Below are positions 24,708 to 32,225 of a stretch of DNA of 40,459 nucleotides, piece by piece (within the stretch, counting starts at the first letter, position 1; every line of letters starts with the position of its first letter). The position numbers and the translations under genes were made by a program. The notes under the pieces were generated by a model, which was not told the origin of the DNA, searched no databases, and worked only from the letters and a program-made list of their open reading frames with translations. The stretch covers positions 1-40,459 of the forward strand of contig JAEYCM010000019.1 of assembly GCA_023455425.1 (NCBI GenBank), given 5' to 3'. Origin of the DNA: Bacillota bacterium (lineage in GTDB: Bacteria; Bacillota; Clostridia; Christensenellales; CAG-138).

Positions 24708-25154
24708 ATGAAAATACTGATCGACGCAGACGGCTGCCCTGTGGTGGACAGAGCCGTTCGCATCGCCAAAGCGCATCATATCGGCTGCCTTATTCTGTGT
24801 GACACATCCCACTATTTTGAAAAGGACGGGGCGGTGACGCTGGTTTTTTCAAAGGGTGCAGACAGTGTTGATTTTGCCCTGGTCAATCGCGTCGCGCTGG
24901 GGGATATTGTAATCACCCAGGATTACGGGCTGGCTGCTATGTGCCTAGCCAAGCGTGCGGTAGTCATCAATCAGGATGGAATGGAATATACCACAGACAA
25001 TATCGATGCGCTGCTGCTTGCCCGCCACACGGCCCGGAAAATCCGAAACGCTGGCGGCAGGCTCAAGGGGCCGCCCAAGAGAACCGTAGAGCAGGATAAA
25101 AAATTTGAGGCAGCACTATCCCGCCTTCTGGGCTCCATGAGTGCGCCAGAATGA
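24708..25154 (+). CDS. YaiI/YqxD (DUF188, PIN-like) family protein
   Basis: 148 residues from the ATG at 24708, 7 nt after AGGAGA; the upstream in-frame start lacks a site. Family landmarks: KILIDADGCPV at the N-terminus, GADSVDFALVNRV, ALGDIVITQDYGLAAMCLAK with conserved acids of a PIN-like fold, and a basic C-terminus GGRLKGPPKRT. Probably a nucleic-acid-linked hydrolase; the function is not established. 48 bp after the ABC-F gene and likely in the same transcript. Confidence 0.88.
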   Translation: MKILIDADGCPVVDRAVRIAKAHHIGCLILCDTSHYFEKDGAVTLVFSKGADSVDFALVNRVALGDIVITQDYGLAAMCLAKRAVVINQDGMEYTTDNIDALLLARHTARKIRNAGGRLKGPPKRTVEQDKKFEAALSRLLGSMSAPE

Positions 25155-25470
25155 ACGATCGGAACCGCCAAACATTGCCTACTTGAGACCTATAGAACCA
25201 AAGGAGAGAAAAACACAAATTAGCTTAACGAAGTGCAAAACGGAATTAAAAGAAAAAATAATATTTTTAGCTAATTTAGCGGCATTATGTTTAACTCAAG
25301 CGGGTATCAAGCGTGGGGACACGCCCGCCGCACCCTCCGGGCACCGCATAAGGAACTGATCCGATTCGAACACTCCGCGCACCGCCCACCGAGAGAAGAA
25401 AAGGGGCGGTTCCATGAACTGCTCCTTGAAAGTCTTTTGCAAAAGGCGTAACACCTGGGTTCATTGTAAT
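25155..25470. other. Intergenic stretch with a GC-rich structured half; no confident gene
   Basis: The left half (25170-25290) is AT-rich and contains an inverted repeat AAATTAGCT (25217-25225)/AGCTAATTT (25269-25277). The right half (25296-25415) is GC-rich and, on the minus strand, can fold into several stems (for example ACCGCCC/GGGCGGT with arms at 25381-25387 and 25404-25410). It also contains a 39-codon minus-strand frame, 25415-25296, behind AAGGAG, with no recognisable product. A structured RNA, a decayed gene or a tiny protein are all possible. Confidence 0.35.
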
Positions 25471-26367
25471 TTATCCGTGGGAGAACGTTTCTTCCGCCTT
25501 GAGTTCCCCGTACAGCAGCTTTGCGATATCGTTGCCCCTGCCGGGCACGCCGCAGGCGTCCGCCCGGCAGTGCTTGCAGTGCCGGAATACCGTAATATAG
25601 GGCTCCGCGGCCTCGCGCGCGGCGTTCAGCGTCACGCAATCCGGCGGCGCAACGTGCGCAAACGCGCCCTGCGGGATGATGGGAATGATGTTGTACATCA
25701 GCGCTCCAAGCCCCGCCACCGTCCGCGCGATTTCCGCGATATGTGCGTCGTTTACGCCTGGTATGAGCACGGTGTTGACTTTTACCGCCATGCCAAGTTC
25801 CACCGCAGCCGCAATACCGCGCTGTTGCGCCGCAATCAGCCGCTCCGCCGCGTCCCTGCCGGTATAGGTCACGCCGTCCAATATGATGCACGCGCAGATT
25901 TCCTTTAAGATATCCGGGTCCACCGCGTTGACGGTGACCGTCACGGTTTTGACGCCTACTTCAAAAAGCTTCTTCGCATAGCGCTCCAGCAGCAGGCCGT
26001 TCGTGCTCAGACACATAAGAAGTTCGGGGTGCTGTTCGTACGCGAGCGCGAACGTTTTTATGGCGTGCGGCGTCGCCAACGTATCCCCCGGTCCCGCGAT
26101 ACCCACCACCGCAAGCTCCGGGCAGAGCGCAATGGCCTTTTCCAAGATCTCCGCCGCTTTTTCGGGCGAAATGATCCCCTGCGCCACGCCTGGCCTGTTC
26201 TCTGTGCGGTTGAAGGATCTCACGCAGAATTTACACCGGATATTGCAATCGGGGCTTACGGGCAGGTGAATCCTGCCGTTCTTGTAATGCGCCTCCGCGC
26301 TGAAGCAGGGGTGCTGCTTTACGATCTCTTTTAGGTTTTCTCCTGTGCAAGCCGGGTTAATGCTCAT
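25471..26367 (-). CDS. nifB: NifB-type radical SAM protein (nitrogenase-cofactor core biosynthesis)
   Basis: 298 residues from the ATG at 26367, after AGGGGAG; starts at 26382 and 26397 are in frame but have weaker context. NifB hallmarks: HPCFSAEAHYKNGRIHLPVS, radical-SAM cluster CNIRCKFC (Cys41, 45, 48), NRPGV, GIAGPGDTLA, and near the C-terminus RHCKHCRADACG, which supplies further cluster cysteines. It has no fused NifX domain. NifB builds the Fe8S9C precursor from two 4Fe clusters and SAM. Here it ends a leftward operon with an ABC importer, about 7.5 kb from the HDK-like genes. A MarB role is the best fit to context. Confidence 0.92.
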   Translation of the reverse strand: MSINPACTGENLKEIVKQHPCFSAEAHYKNGRIHLPVSPDCNIRCKFCVRSFNRTENRPGVAQGIISPEKAAEILEKAIALCPELAVVGIAGPGDTLATPHAIKTFALAYEQHPELLMCLSTNGLLLERYAKKLFEVGVKTVTVTVNAVDPDILKEICACIILDGVTYTGRDAAERLIAAQQRGIAAAVELGMAVKVNTVLIPGVNDAHIAEIARTVAGLGALMYNIIPIIPQGAFAHVAPPDCVTLNAAREAAEPYITVFRHCKHCRADACGVPGRGNDIAKLLYGELKAEETFSHG

Positions 26368-26405
26368 AGGACTCCCCTCATGCATCGAATTTGACATTGC
26401 CGCTG

Positions 26406-27188
26406 TTACAAATAAAACTCCGGCGTGCGCGGCTGGCTCACCAGGTGCAGTTTTTCCAGGATGTAAGAACGCAGAGCGAAAAATGCGGAATCGTTACGGG
26501 TGCGGGGGCGGGGCAAATCCGCAGTAACGATTTCCTCAATTTTGCCGGGCCGCGGCGTCATGACTACAATCCGATCGCTTAAATACACGGCCTCATCTAC
26601 GTCGTGCGTAACAAGGAGCGTTGTCGTTTCGCTTTCTTTGTGCAGTTCAAGCAGTTTCTCCTGAATGTCGGCGCGCGTGAAACTGTCAAGCGCCCCCATA
26701 GGCTCGTCGAGCAGCAGCAATTCCGGTTTGTTGATCAGCGCCCGCGCGATTGCCACACGCTGCGCCATACCTCCGCTGATTTGATGTGGAAATGACCTTT
26801 CAAAACCGTTCAGGCCGATCAAATCGATATAGCGCGCGACGTCAGCCTTTTTGTTTTGGTTCGCGCCACGCATTTCCAGCCCGAACGCTATGTTTTTTTC
26901 CACCGTCAGCCACGGGAACAACCCGCCCTGCTGGACAACATACCCGCGGTTCGGGCTTGTTTCGTGGATTTCTTTCCCGTTAAGCAACAGTTTGCCTGCC
27001 TGCGGTTCATCAAGCCCGGCGATCAGCCGCAGCAGCGTTGTTTTTCCGCATCCGCTCGAGCCGATAAACGTGATGAACTCGCCCCGCTTCACCGAAAGGT
27101 TGATGTCGAACAATGCTTCCACGATATTTTCTTTGTCGTCGGAGTAAACGCGGTTCACGCCGACAATTTCCAGCACCGTATCAGCCAT
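26406..27188 (-). CDS. ABC transporter ATPase, SsuB/TauB/NrtD type
   Basis: 260 residues: Walker A GSSGCGKTT, VVQQGGLFPWLTV Q-loop, signature ISGGMAQR, Walker B LLLLDEPMGALD and switch VTHD. The VTHDVDEAVYLSDRIVVM and RPGKI segments are typical of nitrate/sulfonate/taurine transport ATPases. It overlaps the permease gene by 8 bp. With the permease and the NMT1/SsuA-like lipoprotein it should import a small organosulfur or related compound. Confidence 0.9.
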   Translation of the reverse strand: MADTVLEIVGVNRVYSDDKENIVEALFDINLSVKRGEFITFIGSSGCGKTTLLRLIAGLDEPQAGKLLLNGKEIHETSPNRGYVVQQGGLFPWLTVEKNIAFGLEMRGANQNKKADVARYIDLIGLNGFERSFPHQISGGMAQRVAIARALINKPELLLLDEPMGALDSFTRADIQEKLLELHKESETTTLLVTHDVDEAVYLSDRIVVMTPRPGKIEEIVTADLPRPRTRNDSAFFALRSYILEKLHLVSQPRTPEFYL

Positions 27189-28215
27189 TTTGCTTCACCA
27201 GCCCTTTCTGCCAGCGCAGCACGCGCCTTTGTATCAGCGAGACCACCTGAAGTATGATGGAAAACAATATCGCCATGATGATAATCGCGGCGAATACTTT
27301 GTAATATTGGGACCAAACCCTTGAAAGGTTGATATAGTAGCCCAGACCGCCGGGCTGCCCCATCATTTCCGCCATTACGAGCGTGGTGAACATAAAACCG
27401 TTCGCCGTACCGATTCCGGTGAAAATCTGTGGCATTGCGTGCGGGATAGCCACCCGGAACACAAGCTGCGCGGTGTTGGCCCCGAGTGTTTTTGCCACCT
27501 CAAAATGTACTTTCGCGGTCGACTGTACCCCCTGCGCCGTGAGCGAAGCGATCGGAAACAAGGCGCAGAGTACCATAAGCAATGCCGCCGCTATGAACGG
27601 CGTCGGCGCAAGCGTCAGGGCGAACGGCATCCAGGCCACCGCGGGTATGACCCCCGTCAATTTTAATACGGGGTGTACCCAGTAGTACATCTTCGGAAAC
27701 CAGCCGATGAGTATCCCTGTCCCCACGCCGAACAGCACGCCCCCCACGAACCCGACAAGGAACAGCCGCAGCGAATACAGCGTGTTCTCCAGTATGAACG
27801 CAGGCTCCAGAAGAAACGCCTCGAGAATTTGCGCCGGTCCGGGAAAGAACGGCTGCGGGAGCAGCAGGTATTTTGTGCCGAGTATGTCCCAGGCGGCAAG
27901 CGCGATGCCGAGCGCAAAGCGAAAAGGAGCGCGTTTGATAAATTTCGCCCGCCTGTCTTCGTCAAAAAACGCATACGTGGCCATGCCGATAAAAACCAGG
28001 ATAAGCCCCAGCAGCACAAGCCTGTATAGTCCGTTGAAGTCAAGAGTCACGCTCCCGATTTCATACGGAAGGATTTTGACTTTTACTGCGGCTTGCCGCA
28101 CGGTTACGTTTGCGATGATTGCCGCCGCAAATCCCGCAACCGTGAACACGGTAAAAAGGAAGAACCGCAAGGCGGATATTTTGGGTTTCGTGTTTGTCAC
28201 GGCTATACCATCCAT
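27181..28215 (-). CDS. ABC transporter permease, SsuC/TauC type, with extra N-terminal helices
   Basis: 344 residues from the ATG at 28215; a GTG at 28200 and an ATG at 28251 are alternatives, and the latter lies on a stem-loop, so I prefer the former. Residues ~10-95 add two or three membrane segments not usual in SsuC (typically 250-280 residues). The rest is a normal BPD_transp_1 domain with the coupling loop AKTLGANTAQLVFRVAIPHAMP. It forms the channel of the importer in this operon. Confidence 0.88.
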   Translation of the reverse strand: MDGIAVTNTKPKISALRFFLFTVFTVAGFAAAIIANVTVRQAAVKVKILPYEIGSVTLDFNGLYRLVLLGLILVFIGMATYAFFDEDRRAKFIKRAPFRFALGIALAAWDILGTKYLLLPQPFFPGPAQILEAFLLEPAFILENTLYSLRLFLVGFVGGVLFGVGTGILIGWFPKMYYWVHPVLKLTGVIPAVAWMPFALTLAPTPFIAAALLMVLCALFPIASLTAQGVQSTAKVHFEVAKTLGANTAQLVFRVAIPHAMPQIFTGIGTANGFMFTTLVMAEMMGQPGGLGYYINLSRVWSQYYKVFAAIIIMAILFSIILQVVSLIQRRVLRWQKGLVKQNG

Positions 28216-28217
28216 TC

Positions 28218-28250
28218 TGCGGGGAGGGCGGGCAAACCCGCCTCCCCGCA
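28218..28250 (-). other. Intercistronic stem-loop between binding-protein and permease genes
   Basis: GCGGGGAGG-CGGG pairs with CCCG-CCTCCCCGC with one bulge and a CAAA loop. It lies between the binding-protein stop and the permease start with no T-tract. It may protect the 3' end of the binding-protein message or hide a GGGGAGG that could serve as ribosome binding site. Confidence 0.5.
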
Positions 28251-28259
28251 TTCATTTCA

Positions 28260-29429
28260 TTACTGTCCGAGCGTTAAGTCCGCTTCGTAGTACGCGAGAT
28301 TAACGAATTGAGCGGGTTCGGTGTTCAGATAGCCAATATCATAGAGCTGCTGCGCGAAATACTCCACGTCCGCACCCACATCGTAAGTCGATGTGCCGTG
28401 ATCGCCAAAGTGCGGAAGCTGATAGTGCTTGACAAGCTCGATTGCGAGCTCCTTCTGATCATCAATTGCGGAATACTTGCCGTCAATGATGAGCTGCACA
28501 GCTTCTTCCGGGTTCTGTGCTATCCAGTCTAGCGCGGCGCGGTATGCGCGCAGAAGCGCCGCAACCTGCTCGGGTTTTTCTTCGATCCATTTGTTGGAGG
28601 CATAAAGGAAGCAGCAATAATGGTCGGCGAAGAGTGGGTCGGTCGCAAGGTCGAAGATCACGCGATAGTCGCCGGTCTGTTCCTGAACCGAACCGAACGG
28701 ATCCCAAAGGGCGGCTACGTCGATATCGCCGCTGCGGAGGGCCTCAACTTCAAGGTTGCCCTCTTCAAACGGCAGGAACGTTACTTCCTTCTTGGCCTGG
28801 TCGGCGGAAATGCCCGCTTTTTCAAGCCAGACAGCGGCGACCTGGTGCGGCGTGCCGCCGATTTCGTCAACGCCGATGACCTTGCCTTTGAGGTCGTTCA
28901 CGGTTTGGATCGGGGAATCTTTGAGCACAAGGAACTTGATGCAGCCCTTATGCAACCCTTCGACGACGCTCACGTTCACGCCGTTTTCAATGGACTGGAA
29001 GAACTGAAAATCGCCGTTGACAACAGGGATGGTTCCGTTGTTCAGGCCGATTTTGCGTGTTTCGGTGTCCGCGGAGATCAGCTCCACATCGAAGCCCTCG
29101 GCGGCAAAGAAGCCTTTTTCATACGCGATATACACCGGTATGCCGCAAAGCGCGCCGTTCTTCCCGGGGATTTGGACTTTGCCGTATTTGTAATCCGTGA
29201 CGGTTTTCGGGTCAACGGGCGACGGATACGACACTTCCTTAGCCGTTTGGGAATCGCCGGATGGCGCTGCAGGCGCCGGGGTAGCCGCGGCAGGCCCGGG
29301 CTCCGCCGCCTGCGTGGCCGCAGGGGCCGGTTCTGCCGGGGCAGCCGCGGGCGCGCAGCCCGCGATTGCCGCAAGCAGAAGAAGGAAGGAGAGCAACAAT
29401 GCAATGGGCCGGAATTTTCTTTGTTTCAT
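28260..29429 (-). CDS. ABC transporter substrate-binding lipoprotein, SsuA/NMT1 type
   Basis: 389 residues. Signal peptide with lipobox IAGC (Cys24), an Ala/Pro-rich linker to about residue 65, then an NMT1/SsuA-like domain (IPVYIAYEKGFFAAEGFDVELI; DLKGKVIGVDEIGGTPHQVAA; ALWDPFGSVQ). Family members bind sulfonates, nitrate, taurine or thiamine precursors. It lies 132 bp after metY and is co-directional with it and with nifB, so an organosulfur ligand, perhaps a methylthio compound, is the reasoned guess. The ligand cannot be read from sequence. Confidence 0.88.
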   Translation of the reverse strand: MKQRKFRPIALLLSFLLLLAAIAGCAPAAAPAEPAPAATQAAEPGPAAATPAPAAPSGDSQTAKEVSYPSPVDPKTVTDYKYGKVQIPGKNGALCGIPVYIAYEKGFFAAEGFDVELISADTETRKIGLNNGTIPVVNGDFQFFQSIENGVNVSVVEGLHKGCIKFLVLKDSPIQTVNDLKGKVIGVDEIGGTPHQVAAVWLEKAGISADQAKKEVTFLPFEEGNLEVEALRSGDIDVAALWDPFGSVQEQTGDYRVIFDLATDPLFADHYCCFLYASNKWIEEKPEQVAALLRAYRAALDWIAQNPEEAVQLIIDGKYSAIDDQKELAIELVKHYQLPHFGDHGTSTYDVGADVEYFAQQLYDIGYLNTEPAQFVNLAYYEADLTLGQ

Positions 29430-29561
29430 CTTTCTTTACCTCACAAATTTTTTCGTGCCGGGGAACCGATGGACGTCAGTTGACGGTCAAACTTTTTGCC
29501 GCGTCGACATCGGTGATGCGCGAACGCGCTGCCGTAATACGGCGCTTTTGTCCGCATGGCC

Positions 29562-30866
29562 CTATTCCTCAAACGCCGCGTGGAACGCCTGCTCAAGGTC
29601 CGCAATCAGGTCGTTCACATCCTCAAGGCCCACTGAAATGCGGATGGCCTCGGGCGCGATGCCCGCGCGCTTTTGTTCCTCCGGCGTCAGCTCGCCGTGC
29701 GTGGTCCTGGGGGAGTTGATAATGAGGGTGCGCGCGTCGCCCACGTTTGCATGGAAGGAAAGCAGCTTTACGGAATTGAGGAAGCGGACGCTCTGCTCCT
29801 GCGTTCCCTTGAATCCGAATGTGAAAATGGAACCTGTGCCCCTGGGAAAGTACTTTTCCGCAAGCGCCTTATAGGGGTTGCCCGCGGCAAAGGGATGCTG
29901 CACCCACGAAACATGCGCGTTCCGCTCCAAGTACCGGATGAGCTTTTCGGTGTTCGCTTTCTGCTTTTCTAGGCGTTCCGAAAGCGTTTCAAGGCCGATG
30001 GTGGCAAGATACGCGTCAAACGGGGAGAGCGCAGCACCCACATAGTTGAGATACGTTGCACGGATGCGGATGGTAAACGGCGTTTCGGGGAAGCGCTCCA
30101 AAAAGCTGCGCTCCGTGCCGTCCGGATCCCGCAGGGTATAGTGCGGCTCGGTAAACTGCGGGAATTTGCCGTTGCCAAAGTTGAACTTACCGCTCTCCAG
30201 AACCAGGCCCGCGATGATGTTCCCGTGCCCGTTCAAGTGCTTGGTCGCGGAATAGATGACGATATCCGCGCCGTGCTCGAACGGACGGAACAGGTAGGGC
30301 GTTGCAAACGTGTTGTCGATGACAAGCGGGATATCATGATCGTGCGCGACTTTTGCGATGGCCTCCACATCCAGCAGCGTGGCGTTGGGGTTTGAAATGC
30401 TCTCAATGAATATGGCGCGGGTATTTGGCCCGATGGCACGCGCATAGGACTGCGGGTCCTCGGGATCGTCCGGGTAATCGATACCGATGCCAAACGCAGG
30501 GTAAATCTTTTTAAAGCTGTCCGCCGTGCCGCCGTACAGGCGCGGGGTGGCCAATACCCGCCCGCCGTTTTCGGCCAAGTTGAATATGGTGTAGGAAACC
30601 GCCGCCATGCCCGAAGCAAGCGCGATTGCGCCCGCCGCCCCGTCCAATTGCGCCACCCGCTGCTCCAGCACCGCAACTGTGGGATTGGCGACGCGGGTAT
30701 AGACGTACCCCTGCTCGGACAGGGAAAAGAGCCTGAGCGCCCGATCCACATCCCCCAGCTCGTAGGAGGTCGTCTGGTAGATGGGAACGCTGACCGCGTT
30801 GTTGTGTTCGGCGGGATTGTACCCACCCCTGACCTTGATGGTATCAAATCCGTATGACTGCGCCAT
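29562..30866 (-). CDS. metY: O-acetylhomoserine sulfhydrylase (aminocarboxypropyltransferase)
   Basis: 434 residues; PLP-dependent Cys/Met metabolism enzyme with the Schiff-base lysine in SATKHLNGHG (about Lys209), VIDNTFATPYLFRP and the N-terminal KVRGGYNPAEHNNAVSVPIY. The length and the RTTHGELTPEEQKRAGI region match MetY. It converts O-acetylhomoserine plus sulfide to homocysteine, or plus methanethiol to methionine. In Rhodospirillum rubrum this enzyme type consumes the methanethiol made by methylthio-alkane reductase. ATG at 30866 after AAGGGG. It is preceded by palindromes and a cysteine-rich leader with terminator. Confidence 0.92.
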   Translation of the reverse strand: MAQSYGFDTIKVRGGYNPAEHNNAVSVPIYQTTSYELGDVDRALRLFSLSEQGYVYTRVANPTVAVLEQRVAQLDGAAGAIALASGMAAVSYTIFNLAENGGRVLATPRLYGGTADSFKKIYPAFGIGIDYPDDPEDPQSYARAIGPNTRAIFIESISNPNATLLDVEAIAKVAHDHDIPLVIDNTFATPYLFRPFEHGADIVIYSATKHLNGHGNIIAGLVLESGKFNFGNGKFPQFTEPHYTLRDPDGTERSFLERFPETPFTIRIRATYLNYVGAALSPFDAYLATIGLETLSERLEKQKANTEKLIRYLERNAHVSWVQHPFAAGNPYKALAEKYFPRGTGSIFTFGFKGTQEQSVRFLNSVKLLSFHANVGDARTLIINSPRTTHGELTPEEQKRAGIAPEAIRISVGLEDVNDLIADLEQAFHAAFEE

Positions 30867-30906
30867 ATTACTACCCCTTTTCTGTCTTTTAGCAAAATAA
30901 GGCCTT

Positions 30907-31063
30907 TTTCAGGGGCCTTGCCCCTGAAACCTCACCCAAGGGACATTGTCCCTTGGGAATCCCTTTCCTTGAAATACACAATTGGGTATTTCAAGAAGAT
31001 GGGTTCTTAGTGTCGTTACGGCCCTAAGCGGAGTCATTGGAGGCGGAGCCTCCAATGACTCCG
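30907..31063. repeat. Cluster of four perfect palindromes in the metY leader
   Basis: Four hairpins in ~160 bp: 30907-30929 (TTTCAGGGG arms), 30935-30957 (CCCAAGGGAC arms), 30968-30995 (CTTGAAATAC arms) and 31029-31063 (16-bp arms beginning CGGAGTCATTGGAGG). All are perfect in the paired arms. They resemble REP-type or intergenic repeat elements, or a highly structured 5' leader. I cannot count genomic copies. Confidence 0.55.
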
Positions 31064-31096
31064 AAAAAGAAAAAGCCTGCGCTTCAGGCGCAGGCT
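31063..31096 (-). terminator. Intrinsic terminator after the cysteine-rich leader ORF of metY (attenuator)
   Basis: Minus strand stem AGCCTGCGC/GCGCAGGCT (31096-31088 and 31082-31074) followed by TTTTTCTTTTT. It begins 17 nt after the leader ORF stop and ~200 bp before metY. It may also end transcripts of the upstream cysteine genes. Confidence 0.75.
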
Positions 31097-31113
31097 ATTG
31101 GGTGCAATTCCCC

Positions 31114-31212
31114 CTATAGATCCGCCCGAATGGATGCGCGAAAACAAACGCACATGGGACAACACATTTGCGTACAAGCCATAGCGCTACAACAGGTATT
31201 CCTTGTTTTCAT
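31114..31212 (-). CDS. Cysteine-rich leader peptide upstream of metY
   Basis: 32 codons from ATG 31212 (GGGAGG 6 nt upstream) to TAG 31114, with Cys at positions 7, 8, 13, 17, 18, 21 and 23, including two CysCys pairs, plus four internal Met residues (11, 16, 20 and the start). It is followed by a terminator. The cysteine density and placement suggest a leader peptide that senses charged tRNA-Cys. The methionine codons could add methionine sensitivity. A candidate promoter TTGAAC-17-TAAATA (31276-31248) precedes it. Confidence 0.7.
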   Translation of the reverse strand: MKTRNTCCSAMACTQMCCPMCVCFRASIRADL

Positions 31213-31247
31213 CGTATCCCTCCCGTTTATTACATTAATCCCATATG

Positions 31248-31276
31248 TATTTAGAGTTTTATCAAAATATGTTCAA
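31248..31276 (-). promoter_or_regulatory. Candidate promoter of the metY leader
   Basis: Minus strand TTGAAC (31276-31271), 17-nt spacer, TAAATA (31253-31248), a modest match. Directly downstream is the motif CATATGGGATTAA (31247-31235), shared with the other two cysteine leaders. Confidence 0.4.
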
Positions 31277-31300
31277 ATGTCCGCGATGCTTTTACTCTCT

Positions 31301-32215
31301 TTAGAGCCCAAGCAGATTCTTGCTGAAATACCGGTCCCCGCGATCCGGCAAAATCACGGCGATATTGCCAGAAACGCCGGTTCCGATAAGGGCGCGTACC
31401 GCCGCGATGGCGGCGCCGGAAGAAGAACCGGCAAATATCCCTTCCCTTGCCGCAAGCAGGCGTACCTCCCGCAAAGCTGCCTCGTCTGTCACCTTGATGA
31501 CTTGGTCGACGAGTTTCATATCCATGGTGTCCGGCATGAATGTGTTGCCGATGCCTTCAATCGCGTAGCAGCCCTGCTCGCCGCCGCCCATTGTGGACCC
31601 ATAAGGGTCGGCCAGCACGCCCCTCACCTTGGGAACGCGCTCTTTCAGGTAGCGGAGTACACCCGTAAACGTACCGCCGCTTCCCGCGCCCGCCACCACA
31701 TAGTCGATTTTTCCCTCAAGCTGGGCATACAGCTCAGAGCCGGTGGTCTTGTAATGTGCCTGCGGGTTGACTGCGTTGGTAAACTGCCCCAGCGTAACGG
31801 AGCCTTCGATTTCCGCAAGAAGCGATTTCGCCTTTGCGATTGCGCCCTCAATGCCGTCCTTAAGTGGGGTATGGACGATTTGCGCGCCATATGCGCGCAT
31901 GATCGCCTGCTTCTCCACCGAAAATTTCTCCGGCACCACGAATATCACGCGGTATCCCTTCCCCAGCGCGGCCAAAGCGATGCCGATGCCCGCGTTACCC
32001 GCGGTGGGCTCCACGATCGTGCCGCCGGGCCCAAGTCTGCCGCTTTTCTCCGCGTCTTCGAGCAGGGCGACGCCCATGCGGTCCTTCACGCTGCCGCCGG
32101 GGTTCCAAAGCTCCAGCTTCGCAAACACATTTGCCCGCGGCGCAAAATCCATATGGTTGAGCTTTAGTAACGGCGTATTGCCAATGAGTTCGCGTATGTC
32201 GTTGATATAACCCAT
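31301..32215 (-). CDS. mccA: Cysteine synthase / O-acetylserine-dependent cystathionine beta-synthase (MccA-like)
   Basis: 304 residues from the ATG at 32215 (GGAGGG upstream). Fold-type II PLP enzyme: Schiff-base lysine Lys44 in GGSVKDRMG, PTAGNAGIGIALAALGKG, and GAGSGGTFTGVLRYL. The VVPEKFSVEKQ segment is closer to MccA-type cystathionine beta-synthases than to CysK as I remember them. It lies 10 bp after the gamma-lyase-like gene, matching the mccAB pairing in bacilli that converts homocysteine to cysteine. Plain cysteine synthase is the alternative. Confidence 0.82.
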   Translation of the reverse strand: MGYINDIRELIGNTPLLKLNHMDFAPRANVFAKLELWNPGGSVKDRMGVALLEDAEKSGRLGPGGTIVEPTAGNAGIGIALAALGKGYRVIFVVPEKFSVEKQAIMRAYGAQIVHTPLKDGIEGAIAKAKSLLAEIEGSVTLGQFTNAVNPQAHYKTTGSELYAQLEGKIDYVVAGAGSGGTFTGVLRYLKERVPKVRGVLADPYGSTMGGGEQGCYAIEGIGNTFMPDTMDMKLVDQVIKVTDEAALREVRLLAAREGIFAGSSSGAAIAAVRALIGTGVSGNIAVILPDRGDRYFSKNLLGL

Positions 32216-32225
32216 ATTCCCTCCG

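Noticed and set aside
25296..25415. tRNA (a GTTCGAAT-like stretch is present)
   Set aside because: No cloverleaf arms or acceptor stem can be formed round it.
29078..29483. Long frames opposite the binding-protein gene
   Set aside because: They follow the GC-rich third positions of the real gene on the other strand and show no domain.
29441..29557. 38-codon minus-strand ORF between metY and the lipoprotein gene
   Set aside because: It has a passable ribosome binding site but only one Cys, no terminator after it and no family.
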